NCBI RefSeq assembly: GCF_037081775.1
Contig: NZ_JBAMHQ010000001.1
Coordinates: 2,604,001 to 2,668,000, forward strand
Direction: 5' to 3'
DNA length: 64,000 bases
Source of the DNA: Haladaptatus sp. ZSTT2
GTDB taxonomy: Archaea; Halobacteriota; Halobacteria; Halobacteriales; Halococcaceae
Both the position numbers and the translations under genes were made by a program. The notes under the pieces were generated by a model. It searched no databases. It worked only from the letters and a program-made list of their open reading frames with translations, and had not been told where the DNA came from. This document shows positions 1 to 8,439 of the stretch, piece by piece; the first letter of the stretch is position 1; the number at the start of each line of letters is the position of its first letter.

Positions 1-141
1 GAGGAGATCTCAGAGGCCGAGCGCAGACGCCGCGAGAGCCAGTCGCGCGAGTTGATGCAGTCGTACTTCGAAGAACCGCACCCGGACGGGCCGACGATGC
101 ACCCGAGCGTGCTCGCTGCGCGTGCCGAAGAAGACGAGTAG
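1..141 (+). CDS. C-terminal fragment of an unrecognised protein
   Basis: The first 46 codons of the window are open in frame 1 and end at a TAG at 139-141. The visible tail is highly charged: an Arg/Glu-rich helix-like stretch (EAERRRRESQSRELMQ), then FEEPHPDGPTMHPSVLAARA and an acidic end. The amino-acid composition is typical of a haloarchaeal cytosolic protein and the frame is clean, so I take it as the true end of a gene that starts before the window. I do not recognise the family. It ends 53 bases before coaBC, whose own promoter lies in that gap. Confidence 0.6.
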   Translation, partial: EEISEAERRRRESQSRELMQSYFEEPHPDGPTMHPSVLAARAEEDE

Positions 142-162
142 CCACCCGCGACTGTCCTATAC

Positions 163-168
163 TTTTAC
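163..168 (+). promoter_or_regulatory. TATA-like element of coaBC
   Basis: TTTTAC inside the AT-rich stretch TATACTTTTACC, 27-32 bases before the coaBC ATG. This is the usual spacing for a leaderless haloarchaeal transcript. Confidence 0.5.
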
Positions 169-194
169 CCTCGCGCGACAGAGATACGACAAGA

Positions 195-1349
195 ATGCTA
201 GAGGGAGTGAACGTTGCGCTGGGCGTGACCGGGAGCATCGCGGCGGTCAAAACCGTGGAACTCGCCCACGAACTGCGACGACACGGGGCGTCCGTCCGGG
301 CGGTGATGACCCAGAGCGCACAGGGAATCATCCACCCGTGGTCGCTCGAATACGCCACCCAACAGCCCGTCGTCACCGAAATCACGGGCAAGGTCGAACA
401 CGTCGAACTGTGTGGCTACGACGGCTGGGCTGACGTGCTCCTCATCGCGCCGGGAACCGCAAATTCGGTGGGGAAAATCGCAAACGCGGTCGATGACACG
501 CCGGTCACGACGTGCGCGACGACGGCGCTGGGGTCGGGAATTCCCGTCGTCATCGCCCCGGCCATGCACGAACCGATGTACGACCATCCGGGCGTTTTGG
601 AAGCCATCGAGAAAGTCGAGTCGTGGGGCGTCCACTTCGTCTCCCCGCGCATCGAGGAGGGCAAGGCGAAAATCGCGACCAAGGACACAATCGCCCTCGC
701 GCTCGCGCGCCACGTCACTCCGAGTCCGCTCTCGGGCAAGCGCGTTGTTGTCACCAGTGGCGGCACGTCGGAGGCAGTTGACCCCGTGCGCGTCATCGCA
801 AACCGCTCGTCGGGAAAGACCGGCCGCTCAGTCGCCCGTGCGCTCTACACCAAGGGTGCGGACGTGACGCTCGTCCATGACGGCCCCGACGTGCCCTACG
901 CAGACATCGTACGCGTCGAAACCGCGGCAGAGATGCTCGATGCGGTCATGGATGCAGCAGAAACGGCGGACGCGCTCATCTCCGTCGCCGCAATCAGCGA
1001 CTACACCGTCGAGACGAGCGACGAGAAGATTCGCTCGAAACAGGACGACCTCTCGCTCTCGCTCGTCCCGACGCCAAAGCTCATCGACAGCGTGCGAAAG
1101 GCCCATCCTGACCTCACCATCGTTGGCTTCAAAGCCGAATCAGACGGCACAGACGACGCGCTCATCGAGAAAGCTCGTGAGATTCTCACGCGCGCCGACC
1201 TCTCCTTTGTCGTCGCAAACGACGCGAGCGTGATGGGACAAGACGAAACGCGCGCGCTCATCGTTCGAGAGCATAGTGCGCGAGTGTTCGAAGGCGAAAA
1301 AACTGCCCTCGGCGTTTGCGTTGCAGAAGAGTTGGAAACCGAACTTTAG
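195..1349 (+). CDS. coaBC: Bifunctional phosphopantothenoylcysteine decarboxylase / phosphopantothenate-cysteine ligase
   Basis: CoaBC carries out two steps of coenzyme A synthesis in the cytosol: ligation of cysteine to 4'-phosphopantothenate (CoaB) and FMN-dependent decarboxylation to 4'-phosphopantetheine (CoaC). The 384 residues match a full-length two-domain protein. The N-terminal flavoprotein half shows the early GSIAA segment, the catalytic-type His69 before ELCGYDGWAD, and PAMHEPMY at 122-129. The ligase half opens near 181 with VVVTSGGTSEAVDP and the NRSSGKTG nucleotide/subunit motif at 203-210. The ATG at 195 fits a TATA element 27-32 bases upstream. The gene converges on mrpG and their 3' ends overlap by four bases. 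CoA supply suits the many acyl-CoA genes later in the window. Confidence 0.95.
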   Translation: MLEGVNVALGVTGSIAAVKTVELAHELRRHGASVRAVMTQSAQGIIHPWSLEYATQQPVVTEITGKVEHVELCGYDGWADVLLIAPGTANSVGKIANAVDDTPVTTCATTALGSGIPVVIAPAMHEPMYDHPGVLEAIEKVESWGVHFVSPRIEEGKAKIATKDTIALALARHVTPSPLSGKRVVVTSGGTSEAVDPVRVIANRSSGKTGRSVARALYTKGADVTLVHDGPDVPYADIVRVETAAEMLDAVMDAAETADALISVAAISDYTVETSDEKIRSKQDDLSLSLVPTPKLIDSVRKAHPDLTIVGFKAESDGTDDALIEKAREILTRADLSFVVANDASVMGQDETRALIVREHSARVFEGEKTALGVCVAEELETEL

Positions 1350-1687
1350 TCGTCTTCGTCGCCCGGCCACGCGATGTCGTTCATGAACGGGATGCCCATC
1401 TTCTGGGCCGCCCGCGAAATCATGTGCGCACCCGTGGGTGCGGTCAGGAACAGGAACCCAATGCCGACGAGCGAGGTCAGCCCTTCTGCCCGCGGGCCGA
1501 AGTAGACGAACGCAGCGAGGAACATGGAGGCCACGCCGAGCGTGGTCGCCTTACTCGTCGAGTGCATCCGGTTGTAGACGGTCGGGAGGCGAAGCAGGCC
1601 CACGGTGCCGACGGTGAGGAAGAACGCACCGACGGCGACGAGGGCGACGACGATGATGCCCTGCAGGGTGGAGATTGCGGCGGTCAT
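1346..1687 (-). CDS. mrpG: Mrp-type Na+/H+ antiporter subunit G
   Basis: Small membrane subunit of the multisubunit Mrp (Mnh) cation/proton antiporter, which exports Na+ in exchange for protons across the cell membrane. The 113 residues show three hydrophobic helices and the MrpG signature region VGLLRLPTVYNRMHSTSKATTLG (positions about 28-50, conserved in MnhG/PhaG). It is the last gene of the seven-gene minus-strand operon and its start overlaps the mrpF stop. The tail is acidic (DEDD). The family call rests on this motif, the size and the invariant operon position, and is secure. Confidence 0.93.
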   Translation of the reverse strand: MTAAISTLQGIIVVALVAVGAFFLTVGTVGLLRLPTVYNRMHSTSKATTLGVASMFLAAFVYFGPRAEGLTSLVGIGFLFLTAPTGAHMISRAAQKMGIPFMNDIAWPGDEDD

Positions 1688-1980
1688 TCGATGATGTCCC
1701 CCTCCGTGACGTAGCGTGCCACGGCAATTGTACTGATGAACCCGATGATGGCGAGCACCAGCGCCACGTCGATGAACAGCCCTTCGTCGGTGAGCAGGGC
1801 GAACAACACGGCGATTGCGACGACGTTTGTCCCGATGGTATCGAGGGCGACGACGCGGTCTGGCGTCGTTGGCCCCGTGATGACCCGGTAGCCCGCGAGC
1901 AGCGTGACAGTGCTTGCGACGATGAGGCCCGCCTGCAAGGCGAGCGTGACGAACTCTGGCGCGGCGGCCTCAGTTGCCAT
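1684..1980 (-). CDS. mrpF: Mrp-type Na+/H+ antiporter subunit F
   Basis: MrpF is a three-helix membrane subunit of the Mrp antiporter. The product has the family hallmark GPTTPDRVVALDTIG after the first helix and two further helices, ending in an acidic tail (TEGDIIE). I place the start at the ATG at 1980 (98 residues); an in-frame GTG at 1989 would add three residues. The start overlaps the end of mrpE by 11 bases and the stop overlaps mrpG, so translation is probably coupled along the operon. Confidence 0.92.
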   Translation of the reverse strand: MATEAAAPEFVTLALQAGLIVASTVTLLAGYRVITGPTTPDRVVALDTIGTNVVAIAVLFALLTDEGLFIDVALVLAIIGFISTIAVARYVTEGDIIE

Positions 1981-2530
1981 CTGGCTCACCCCCGTGGACG
2001 GGGACGGGGTCGTCGGGATTCAGTTCTTCGTCGAAGATGACCAGTGCGTAGTCTTCCCACGTCCGAATCGGGGCCATGATGGCCGCGGGGTCGCGGGCGT
2101 CGATGGCGTGGACGTAGAGGGTGTTCGTCTCCTCGTTGTAATCCATGGTGAGTGTCCCTGGAGTCAGGGTGATGCTGTTTGCGATGGTCGTGATGCCGAG
2201 GTCGGACTTGACGCGCAGGGGTACCTCGATGACGCCCGGGTGGATGGGCATCGACGGCGAGAGCACCCGGTAGGCGACGTCCACGTTTGCGGTGGCGAGT
2301 TCTCGGAGGAACACGAGCACGTAGAGCAGCGCGTACGGCACGGCTCCAACTGCCCGGCCGAGTTTCACGTCGTCCGCGTAGAACCGGCGGAAGGCAAACG
2401 CGATGGGAATGCCGAGGGCGAGCCCGAGCAGGAACTCCCCGAACAGGGCGACCGGCTCGAACAGCGGCGCGCCGCGGACGAACAGCCAGAGTACGGCGAG
2501 CGAGACGCCGAGCACGGGCCAGCGTTTCAT
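1970..2530 (-). CDS. mrpE: Mrp-type Na+/H+ antiporter subunit E
   Basis: MrpE is needed for assembly or stability of the Mrp antiporter. The 186-residue product has two to three N-terminal membrane helices (about residues 5-45 and 65-85), then a soluble domain with ITTIANSITLTPGT, the most conserved stretch of MnhE/MrpE. The ATG at 2530 overlaps the mrpD stop as ATGA. A longer reading of this frame exists upstream, but it lies inside mrpD and lacks membrane or family features, so I reject the longer start. Confidence 0.92.
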   Translation of the reverse strand: MKRWPVLGVSLAVLWLFVRGAPLFEPVALFGEFLLGLALGIPIAFAFRRFYADDVKLGRAVGAVPYALLYVLVFLRELATANVDVAYRVLSPSMPIHPGVIEVPLRVKSDLGITTIANSITLTPGTLTMDYNEETNTLYVHAIDARDPAAIMAPIRTWEDYALVIFDEELNPDDPVPVHGGEPDGN

Positions 2531-4098
2531 GCCACCACCTCCGGGGCGACGGCATCGATGTAGCCCGCTCGGTCGAGTGCGGCGTTCGCGGCGGCGTTCG
2601 CCGCCTCCATGACGGGGTCGAACCCGATACCGAGGACGACGACGCCGAGGGCGAGTGCCACGACGGCGACGGTCAGCGTGGTCGAGGGCCGTTCGAGAAT
2701 CTCGACCGGCTCGCCCCAGAAGCCACGATTCCACGCTCGCGAGAAGTACGCAATCGTCAGGATGGCTCCGACGAGCGCGACGGCGAGCGCGGCGTCAGCC
2801 CCCGCGCGGGCGGCCGTGTCGAACACAAGCAGTTTGCCGAAGAAGCCAGACAGTGGTGGGATTCCGATGAGCGCGAGCGCACCGAGGAAGAAGCCACCTG
2901 AGAGCACGGGCGCGCGTTCGGTGAGGCCGCCGAGGTTCGCAAATTCGAGCGTCCCGGTCATCCGCTCGATGATACCGCTTGCGAGGAACAGCAGCGCCTT
3001 CGCAAAGCCGTGGTTCAGCGAGTAGATGAGCGCGGCGGCGATGCCGAGCGTGCGCACTTCAGGCACCGTCGCGGCGACGGCGAGTGGGAGCAGGATGAAG
3101 CCAACCTGTCCGATAGAGGAGTAGGCGAGCATCCCGTCTACGGTTTTTCTCCCGACTGCGCCGAAACCGCCGAGCAGGATGCTCGCAGTGGCCATGATGA
3201 ATAACACCGGCCCGAAGAAGTCGAGGAACGAGGTTCCCGACAGGCCGGGCAGTGAGAGTCCAGCGGGCAGGGTCGCGGCGGCGAAGATGGTGAAGTAGAG
3301 GCGGATAATCGCGTACACGCCGACCTTCTTCACCACGCCCGCGAGCATCGCGGCGACCGGTGCAGGGGCCGCGCGGTAGGCGGGTGGCACCCAGAACTGG
3401 AACGGCGCAATCCCCGCCTTCAGCGCGAAGACGGTAAAGAGGATTGCAGAGAGGCCGAGCACCGGGGCCGGGTCGATGCCAAAGGCCGCTGGGTCTGCGA
3501 GTCGCTGGGCCATGTCGGCCATGTTGAGCGTGCCGGTCGTGGCGTAGAGGCCACCGATGGCGAGCAACATGACGGCGCTCCCGAGCAGGTTGAGCACGAC
3601 GTAGGTGAGCGCCGCGCGGGTGTGTTCTTTCCCGCTGTAGAACGCGACGAGGACGTAACTCGACATGAGCATCACTTCGAACCAGACGAACAGGTTGAAG
3701 ATGTCGCCCGTAAGGAACGACCCGGTCACGCCCACCATCATGAGGTGGTAGAGCGGGTGATACGAGACGCGCTGGCCGTAGTCGCTGATGAAGCGCACCG
3801 AGTAGGCGAGCGCGGCGAGGCTCACGAGCGCGGCGAGGCCGAGCATGAACACGGCGAGGGCGTCCGCGACGAGCGTGATGCCAAACGGCGCACCCCAGTC
3901 AGACAGCTGGTAGACGATGACGCCGTCTGCGTCCGCCTGAATCGCCTGATAGAGGACGCCGACGCCCACGAGGTAGCCGAGGCCGCCAAGTGCGCTCACG
4001 GCGCGCTGGACGTTCAGGTAGTTGCGCGTGGCGAGCGTCAGGATGGCCGTCACGAGCGCCGTCAGTAAGGGCGCGATGACGAGGTGTGCAGGCTCCAT
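2527..4098 (-). CDS. mrpD: Mrp-type Na+/H+ antiporter subunit D
   Basis: MrpD is one of the two large antiporter-like subunits, homologous to NuoL/M/N, and is thought to carry the proton path. The 523-residue protein is almost wholly transmembrane with about 14 helices. It has the family's central segment AGIAPFQFWVPPAYRAAPAPVAAML (about 225-250) with the essential-type lysine in LKAGIAPF, and a second conserved block around LNHGFAKALLFLASG. Its start at 4098 touches the mrpC stop. NuoN in this window is a close structural relative; the Mrp neighbourhood decides the name. Confidence 0.95.
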   Translation of the reverse strand: MEPAHLVIAPLLTALVTAILTLATRNYLNVQRAVSALGGLGYLVGVGVLYQAIQADADGVIVYQLSDWGAPFGITLVADALAVFMLGLAALVSLAALAYSVRFISDYGQRVSYHPLYHLMMVGVTGSFLTGDIFNLFVWFEVMLMSSYVLVAFYSGKEHTRAALTYVVLNLLGSAVMLLAIGGLYATTGTLNMADMAQRLADPAAFGIDPAPVLGLSAILFTVFALKAGIAPFQFWVPPAYRAAPAPVAAMLAGVVKKVGVYAIIRLYFTIFAAATLPAGLSLPGLSGTSFLDFFGPVLFIMATASILLGGFGAVGRKTVDGMLAYSSIGQVGFILLPLAVAATVPEVRTLGIAAALIYSLNHGFAKALLFLASGIIERMTGTLEFANLGGLTERAPVLSGGFFLGALALIGIPPLSGFFGKLLVFDTAARAGADAALAVALVGAILTIAYFSRAWNRGFWGEPVEILERPSTTLTVAVVALALGVVVLGIGFDPVMEAANAAANAALDRAGYIDAVAPEVVA

Positions 4099-4448
4099 CA
4101 GGTGTCACCTCCGCGTTCGAGTTCGAACAGGTCGATTGTCCCGTGCTCTTGGTGGACTCGGTAGGTGAGCACGAGCGCGAACGCCGTCGTCCCGAAGCCG
4201 ATGACGATGGCCGTGAGGACGAGCGCCTGGACGAGCGGGTCGGTGACTGCGCCGACCTCGCCGTGAGCGCCGTGTGAGAGTATTGGGACACTCCCAGAGA
4301 GTCCACCCATAGTGACGAGATAGACGTTTGCAGACTGGCTGATGATGGTCACACCCCAGACGACGCGGACGATGTCGCGTCGAAGGACGAGGAACGTCCC
4401 GAGGGCGAACAGCAAGCCGAGGACGGCGGCGAGGGCAAACTGCGTCAT
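4098..4448 (-). CDS. mrpC: Mrp-type Na+/H+ antiporter subunit C
   Basis: NuoK-like three-helix subunit of the Mrp antiporter, 116 residues. The sequence has the MrpC/NuoK pattern: a first helix, a conserved VWGVTIISQSANVYLVTMGG segment around residues 30-50, then ADPLVQALVLTAIVIG-type sequence (here TDPLVQALVLTAIVIGFGTTAFAL), a signature of MnhC. The C-terminus is a short charged cytoplasmic tail. It lies between mrpB and mrpD with overlapping stops and starts on both sides. Confidence 0.94.
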   Translation of the reverse strand: MTQFALAAVLGLLFALGTFLVLRRDIVRVVWGVTIISQSANVYLVTMGGLSGSVPILSHGAHGEVGAVTDPLVQALVLTAIVIGFGTTAFALVLTYRVHQEHGTIDLFELERGGDT

Positions 4449-4921
4449 TCTGCCCCCACCACCGCGAGAATCGTGAGCAGCGCGCCGACCACGACGAGAT
4501 AGACGCCGAAGTCGAACGCGAGCGCCGAGGCGAGTTCGATTTCATGGTAGATTGGTACGTGTTCGACGAACAGGACGGCCTGTGTGAGGAAGGGGACGCC
4601 AAACAGCATGGCGACGACGCCGCTTCCCGCCGCGAGGATGAGACCGGCGGCGAACAGGCCGCGGTAGTCTTCGACGATGCTCGGCTGGATGACATCGAGC
4701 GAACTCTCCGGTCTGCGATGGAGGAGTTCTTCTTCGAGGTAGTCGAGCCCGAAGATGATGTAGATGAGGGCGAACGAGGCGACCGTGAGGACGCCCGCGA
4801 TGAACCCACCACCGGGCAGGTTGTGGCCCTGTAAGAGTAGCGCGATGGCTACGAGGAGGATGAGTGGGACGACGATGCGGGTGACCGTCCGCGAGATGAC
4901 GGTCGTGTCCTTTTCTGTCAT
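4445..4921 (-). CDS. mrpB: Mrp-type Na+/H+ antiporter subunit B
   Basis: The 158 residues hold an MnhB domain: four membrane helices with the conserved HNLPGGGFIAGV segment near residues 32-43. MrpB sits next to MrpA in the antiporter and takes part in cation transport. The ATG at 4921 overlaps the mrpA stop, and the stop overlaps the mrpC start, so the four-base ATGA couplings run through the operon. N- and C-termini are short and polar. Confidence 0.94.
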   Translation of the reverse strand: MTEKDTTVISRTVTRIVVPLILLVAIALLLQGHNLPGGGFIAGVLTVASFALIYIIFGLDYLEEELLHRRPESSLDVIQPSIVEDYRGLFAAGLILAAGSGVVAMLFGVPFLTQAVLFVEHVPIYHEIELASALAFDFGVYLVVVGALLTILAVVGAE

Positions 4922-7425
4922 CCGCGCTCACCTCGCCCACGCATGGCAATCAGAGTCAGCACCGACAGCGCGGCCATTGCGACGACCGAGATTTCACCCA
5001 AGGTGTCGAACGCTCTGAAGTCCACGAGGATGACGTTAACGATGTTGCCTCCGCCGCCGTAATTGACGAGGAGGTTGCCGTGTTCTGCGGGGATGCCCGC
5101 CCGTTCGATGAAGTAGGTGTAGATGGGGTCGTCCGGCGTCGCGGCCGTCGTGAGCAAGACGGTCAGGAACACCGTGACGCCCACCACCGCAGAGAGGACG
5201 GCGTCTCGCGCCGCGATGGCGCGCTTTGCCGTGCCGTAGTAGGCTGGCAGCTTGTCGAGTACCAGCAGGAAGATGACCAACACGAGCGTCTCGATGACGA
5301 GTTGGGTCAGGGCGAGGTCGGGTGCGTTTGCGAGCACGAAGAACACCGCGACCATGAAGCCGAGAATCGAGAGTGTGAGCACGCCCGCGATGTGTGACGG
5401 TGCGATGCTCACGGCAATCGCGCCGACCACCGCGAGGAGCAACACGAGCGCGATTGGGATACCGATTGCGACGCCCGAGAACGCCGGGAGCGACACGCTC
5501 GCGGCGAGGTAGCCGCCGAGGGCGAGCGCGCTCACCGCGGCGAGCGACCACGTGATGTAGGTGCGCACGAGGCCGGTCTGGACCTGCGGCATCGAGAACT
5601 GTGAGAGCGTGGTCAGCCCGTAGATCGTGTTGTCGTAGTACCAGTTCGCGCGAAGGTATTTCACGGCCGTAATCGCGTTGATGCCCGCGTGGAGGCGGTC
5701 GTAGAACGGCCACGCCACCGCGCCGAGGCCGATGGTGATGGCGCTCATGATGACGGCTGGCTTGAGTTCGGTCGGCAGACCAATCGTCATGTGGTGGACT
5801 TCTTCGCCCGGTCCGTGGGCCGGAATGACGCCCTCGAACACCGATTGGACGATGGTGTCGATGGCCGTCTGCGGGCTAATCGAGATGACCAGCGCGAGGC
5901 CGGCGAGCAGGAGCGGCGGCGCAACCATCGTGAGCGGAGGTCGGTGGACGTGTCCGAGCCCCTCTGGCTTGTCGCCGAAGAACAGCGAGAGGAACTTGAT
6001 GGAGTAGAGGAAGGTGAACACGCTGCCGAAGACGGCGACGGCGGGGTACAGCCACCAGATGCCGCCCGCGTGCACGGCCGCTTCGTAGGCTGCCTCGAAG
6101 AGCAGTTCTTTCGAGTAGAAACCGTTGAACGGCGGCACGCCCGCCATACCGAGGGCCGCGACGAACGTGATGCCGGCGGCGATTGGTAAGTCCTTGCGCA
6201 ACCCCCCGAGTTCCGAGATGAGCCGCGTCCCTGCCTCGTGCGCGATGATACCAGCGACGAGGAAGAGCGCGGCCTTGAACACGGCGTGGTTCAGGATGTG
6301 GAACGCGCCCGTTTCGCCGCCGAGTTCGTTCGCAAAGCCGAAGCCAGCGATGATGAGTCCGAGGTGCGAGGCCGTCGAATAGGCCAGCAGTTCTTTGATG
6401 TCCGTCGCGCCGACGGCGAGGATGGCGGTCACCGTCATCGTGAGCAAGCCAAGCGTGGCGAAGATGAGCATCCATTCGTCGCCGACGAGCAGCGGCCGGA
6501 AGCGGCCGACGAGGTAGACGCCGGCTTTGACCATCGTCGCGGAGTGGAGGAACGCCGAAACGGGCGTTGGCGCTTCCATCGCGTTTGGCAGCCAGATGTG
6601 CAGGGGAACCTGCGCGGATTTGGCCGCCGCGCCGACGCCGATGAGCGCGATGACCGGGATGAGGAGGCCCGAAGAGCGAAGCGCCTCGTTGATGGCGTCT
6701 GCGTTCTCGATGAGGCCGTTTTGCGAGCCGACGAGGGTGTAGGTTGCCTCACCAAGCACTTGCGCGGAGACGTGGTGGAGCAACAGGAAGCCAACGAGCA
6801 TGAACAGCCCGCCCGCGACGGTGATAATCATGGATTTGCGGGCGGCGTACTGCGAGCTGCGTTTGCGCTGGTAGTGGCCGATGAGCATGAACGACGACAG
6901 GCTCGTCAGCTCCCAGAACACGAACAGCGCGATGAGGTCTGCGGCGAAGGCGACGCCGAGCATCGACCCCATGAACGCGAGCAGCGAGGCGTAGTACTTC
7001 GCTTGCCCCGGCTCGCCGTGCATGTAGCCACCGGAGTAGGTGAGGATGAGCACGCCCACGCCGCTGGCGAGGAAGCCAATGAGCAGCGAGAGGCCGTCTA
7101 CGTACAGCGTCAGTGAGACGCCGAGTTCAGGTATCCACGGGATGGTGACCGCGCCGACGCGGCCGTACTGCGAGGCAACGAGCGCGAAACACGCGAGCGC
7201 GATTGCCGCCGCGAAGTAGGCCGTGCGCTCTCCGAGGGCACGGTACACCACCGGGACGAGTGCCGCGCCGAGAAACGGGAGCGCGAGCACCGCGAGCAAC
7301 GCTAGGGTGTCCGGGGCAGGGGCTGACGTAGCCGCGACAGTCGAGGTCACGACACCTTGGCTGGCGAGCGAGCCGAGGTCGGGAACGCCAGACGCCTGCA
7401 GGGATGACAGCGTCTGTGGTAGCAC
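4918..7425 (-). CDS. mrpA: Mrp-type Na+/H+ antiporter subunit A
   Basis: First and largest gene of the Mrp operon (835 residues). The N-terminal two thirds are a NuoL-like antiporter domain with about 14 helices, including FWELTSLSSFMLIGHYQ, then the conserved AAKSAQVPLHIWLPNAMEAP segment (about 270-290) with the functional lysine. The C-terminal third matches the DUF4040 and MbhE-like domains normally fused to MrpA (LALTQLVIETLVLVIFLLVL; then FRAFDTLGEISVVAMAALS). The only reasonable start is a GTG at 7425. A TTAAGT stretch about 30 bases upstream could be the operon promoter. Together with NhaC it points to strong Na+ export in a high-salt habitat. Confidence 0.95.
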   Translation of the reverse strand: MLPQTLSSLQASGVPDLGSLASQGVVTSTVAATSAPAPDTLALLAVLALPFLGAALVPVVYRALGERTAYFAAAIALACFALVASQYGRVGAVTIPWIPELGVSLTLYVDGLSLLIGFLASGVGVLILTYSGGYMHGEPGQAKYYASLLAFMGSMLGVAFAADLIALFVFWELTSLSSFMLIGHYQRKRSSQYAARKSMIITVAGGLFMLVGFLLLHHVSAQVLGEATYTLVGSQNGLIENADAINEALRSSGLLIPVIALIGVGAAAKSAQVPLHIWLPNAMEAPTPVSAFLHSATMVKAGVYLVGRFRPLLVGDEWMLIFATLGLLTMTVTAILAVGATDIKELLAYSTASHLGLIIAGFGFANELGGETGAFHILNHAVFKAALFLVAGIIAHEAGTRLISELGGLRKDLPIAAGITFVAALGMAGVPPFNGFYSKELLFEAAYEAAVHAGGIWWLYPAVAVFGSVFTFLYSIKFLSLFFGDKPEGLGHVHRPPLTMVAPPLLLAGLALVISISPQTAIDTIVQSVFEGVIPAHGPGEEVHHMTIGLPTELKPAVIMSAITIGLGAVAWPFYDRLHAGINAITAVKYLRANWYYDNTIYGLTTLSQFSMPQVQTGLVRTYITWSLAAVSALALGGYLAASVSLPAFSGVAIGIPIALVLLLAVVGAIAVSIAPSHIAGVLTLSILGFMVAVFFVLANAPDLALTQLVIETLVLVIFLLVLDKLPAYYGTAKRAIAARDAVLSAVVGVTVFLTVLLTTAATPDDPIYTYFIERAGIPAEHGNLLVNYGGGGNIVNVILVDFRAFDTLGEISVVAMAALSVLTLIAMRGRGERG

Positions 7426-7620
7426 AACTGTTGTTCACAAGCAAATCAACTTAACCGTTCTCAATGACTGCGCGAACCTGTCTCGTGGTGATTTTCCGTG
7501 ATGCTCCAAGTCCGTAACAATCCTTGCCGGAAACACACCCGGGAACACGTCCAACAGGTGATACAACGGGGAAAGCGCATATTTCCTGTTGTTAATAAAC
7601 AATTATCTCCCACGGAAACA

Positions 7621-7629
7621 TTTAATATA
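7621..7629 (+). promoter_or_regulatory. TATA-like element of pilin gene 1
   Basis: TTTAATATA is the strongest TATA match in the gap. It would place the transcript start near 7650 and give a leader of about 125 bases, long for a haloarchaeon, where most mRNAs are leaderless. Confidence 0.45.
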
Positions 7630-7722
7630 CTTGGACACTTCATATAGGCTGAACACTCTGGTCAACACTGGAGAGGGGGGAAGGGGATTAACAGCTAATC
7701 TTCTACCAGCTTCAGCTAAGTA

Positions 7723-7741
7723 AACAGGGCACTGCTCTGTT
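7723..7741 (+). promoter_or_regulatory. Leader hairpin before pilin gene 1
   Basis: AACAGGG, a five-base loop (CACTG), then CTCTGTT: seven pairs with one G-U. A Shine-Dalgarno-like GAGG follows at 7763-7766, eight bases before the ATG at 7775. A leader with a hairpin and a ribosome site suggests control after transcription, but the hairpin is small. Confidence 0.35.
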
Positions 7742-7774
7742 GGGAACACGGTCGGGGTGTCTGAGGAAAACACA

Positions 7775-8197
7775 ATGCAGTTAAAACAACTCTTTACAGA
7801 AGAGGACGCAGTCTCGCCAGTGATTGGGGTTATCTTGATGGTCGCCATCACGGTCATTCTCGCCGCAGTCATCGGGACGTTCGTTCTCAACCTTGGGGAT
7901 CAAGTGGGGGACGCAGCTCCGCAGGCAAAGTTCAGCTTCGACTACACCGAATCAACCGACACGCTCGTGATTACCCACGAGTCCGGTGACAAGGTCAAGG
8001 CAGCAAACCTGCACGTGAAGTCGAGCGGTGGCGTTGACGACACCTGGGACGGCCTCGGTGGCTCTACGTTCGCAACCGCTGGTGACTCGATCACGTTGTC
8101 CGGCACTGTCGCCTCTGGTGACACCGTCCGCCTCATCTATGACGACGGCTCTGGTGACACGGCAACCATCCAGAAGTGGTCTGGACCACAGGCATAA
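7775..8197 (+). CDS. PilA-type archaeal type IV pilin (copy 1)
   Basis: Major-pilin-like surface protein of 140 residues. A short charged leader ends in DAVS (residues 11-14), which fits the archaeal prepilin peptidase (PibD) recognition pattern with cleavage after Ala12. It is followed by the hydrophobic H-domain [20 protein letters not shown], the conserved segment of haloarchaeal PilA pilins. The rest is a small beta-rich head ending in [13 protein letters not shown] use the ATG at 7775 because it has GAGG eight bases upstream and keeps the normal leader length; an in-frame GTG at 7757 would add six residues. The first 57 residues are identical to the next gene. In Haloferax such pilins serve adhesion and the H-domain influences motility. 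Confidence 0.9.
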   Translation: MQLKQLFTEEDAVSPVIGVILMVAITVILAAVIGTFVLNLGDQVGDAAPQAKFSFDYTESTDTLVITHESGDKVKAANLHVKSSGGVDDTWDGLGGSTFATAGDSITLSGTVASGDTVRLIYDDGSGDTATIQKWSGPQA

Positions 8198-8318
8198 TCG
8201 GGAAAACATCGCCAACATTCACTTTTTCTGACGTAAAATTTCCCGACCTGTGGGTTCGCCCAGAGAGAGATATGTTATCAATGTTTACCTTTATTTCAGA
8301 TTAAATTTTCTGCGTAGA

Positions 8319-8324
8319 TTTATT
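8319..8324 (+). promoter_or_regulatory. TATA-like element of pilin gene 2
   Basis: TTTATT with an expected transcript start near 8345-8350, exactly where the leader inverted repeat begins. ATTAAAT near 8300 is an alternative. Confidence 0.45.
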
Positions 8325-8349
8325 AGGGTATAGCTAATATCAATAATTA

Positions 8350-8421
8350 GCACGCTCTGACGGGATGGAAACTCGCGCCCACTGGAATTGTCGGCTTTCT
8401 TCCGTACCCGACAGAGCGTGC
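8350..8421 (+). repeat. Long inverted repeat in the pilin 2 leader
   Basis: GCACGCTCTGACGGG (8350-8364) and CCCGACAGAGCGTGC (8407-8421) are complementary at 14 of 15 positions, with a 42-base loop. In RNA this would close a stem-loop at the very 5' end of the predicted transcript. Confidence 0.6.
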
Positions 8422-8439
8422 ATGGGAACAAACCATGCA
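8419..8439 (+). promoter_or_regulatory. Hairpin enclosing the start codon of pilin gene 2
   Basis: TGCATGG (8419-8425), a seven-base loop GAACAAA, then CCATGCA (8433-8439): seven perfect pairs that bury the ATG at 8435-8437. Three bases (8419-8421) are shared with the upstream long stem, so the two structures would be mutually exclusive at that edge. Confidence 0.5.

Larger units (their letters stand above)
7426..7774. other. AT-rich divergent intergenic region between mrpA and the first pilin
   Basis: About 350 bases with no open frame of coding character. It holds the presumed mrpA promoter on one side and the TATA element (7621-7629) and long leader of pilin 1 on the other. The stretch 7560-7650 is clearly more AT-rich than the surrounding genes. 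Confidence 0.6.
8198..8434 (+). other. AT-rich spacer and leader between the two pilin genes
   Basis: Contains no gene. It carries the promoter and structured leader of the second pilin, described separately. Confidence 0.6.
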
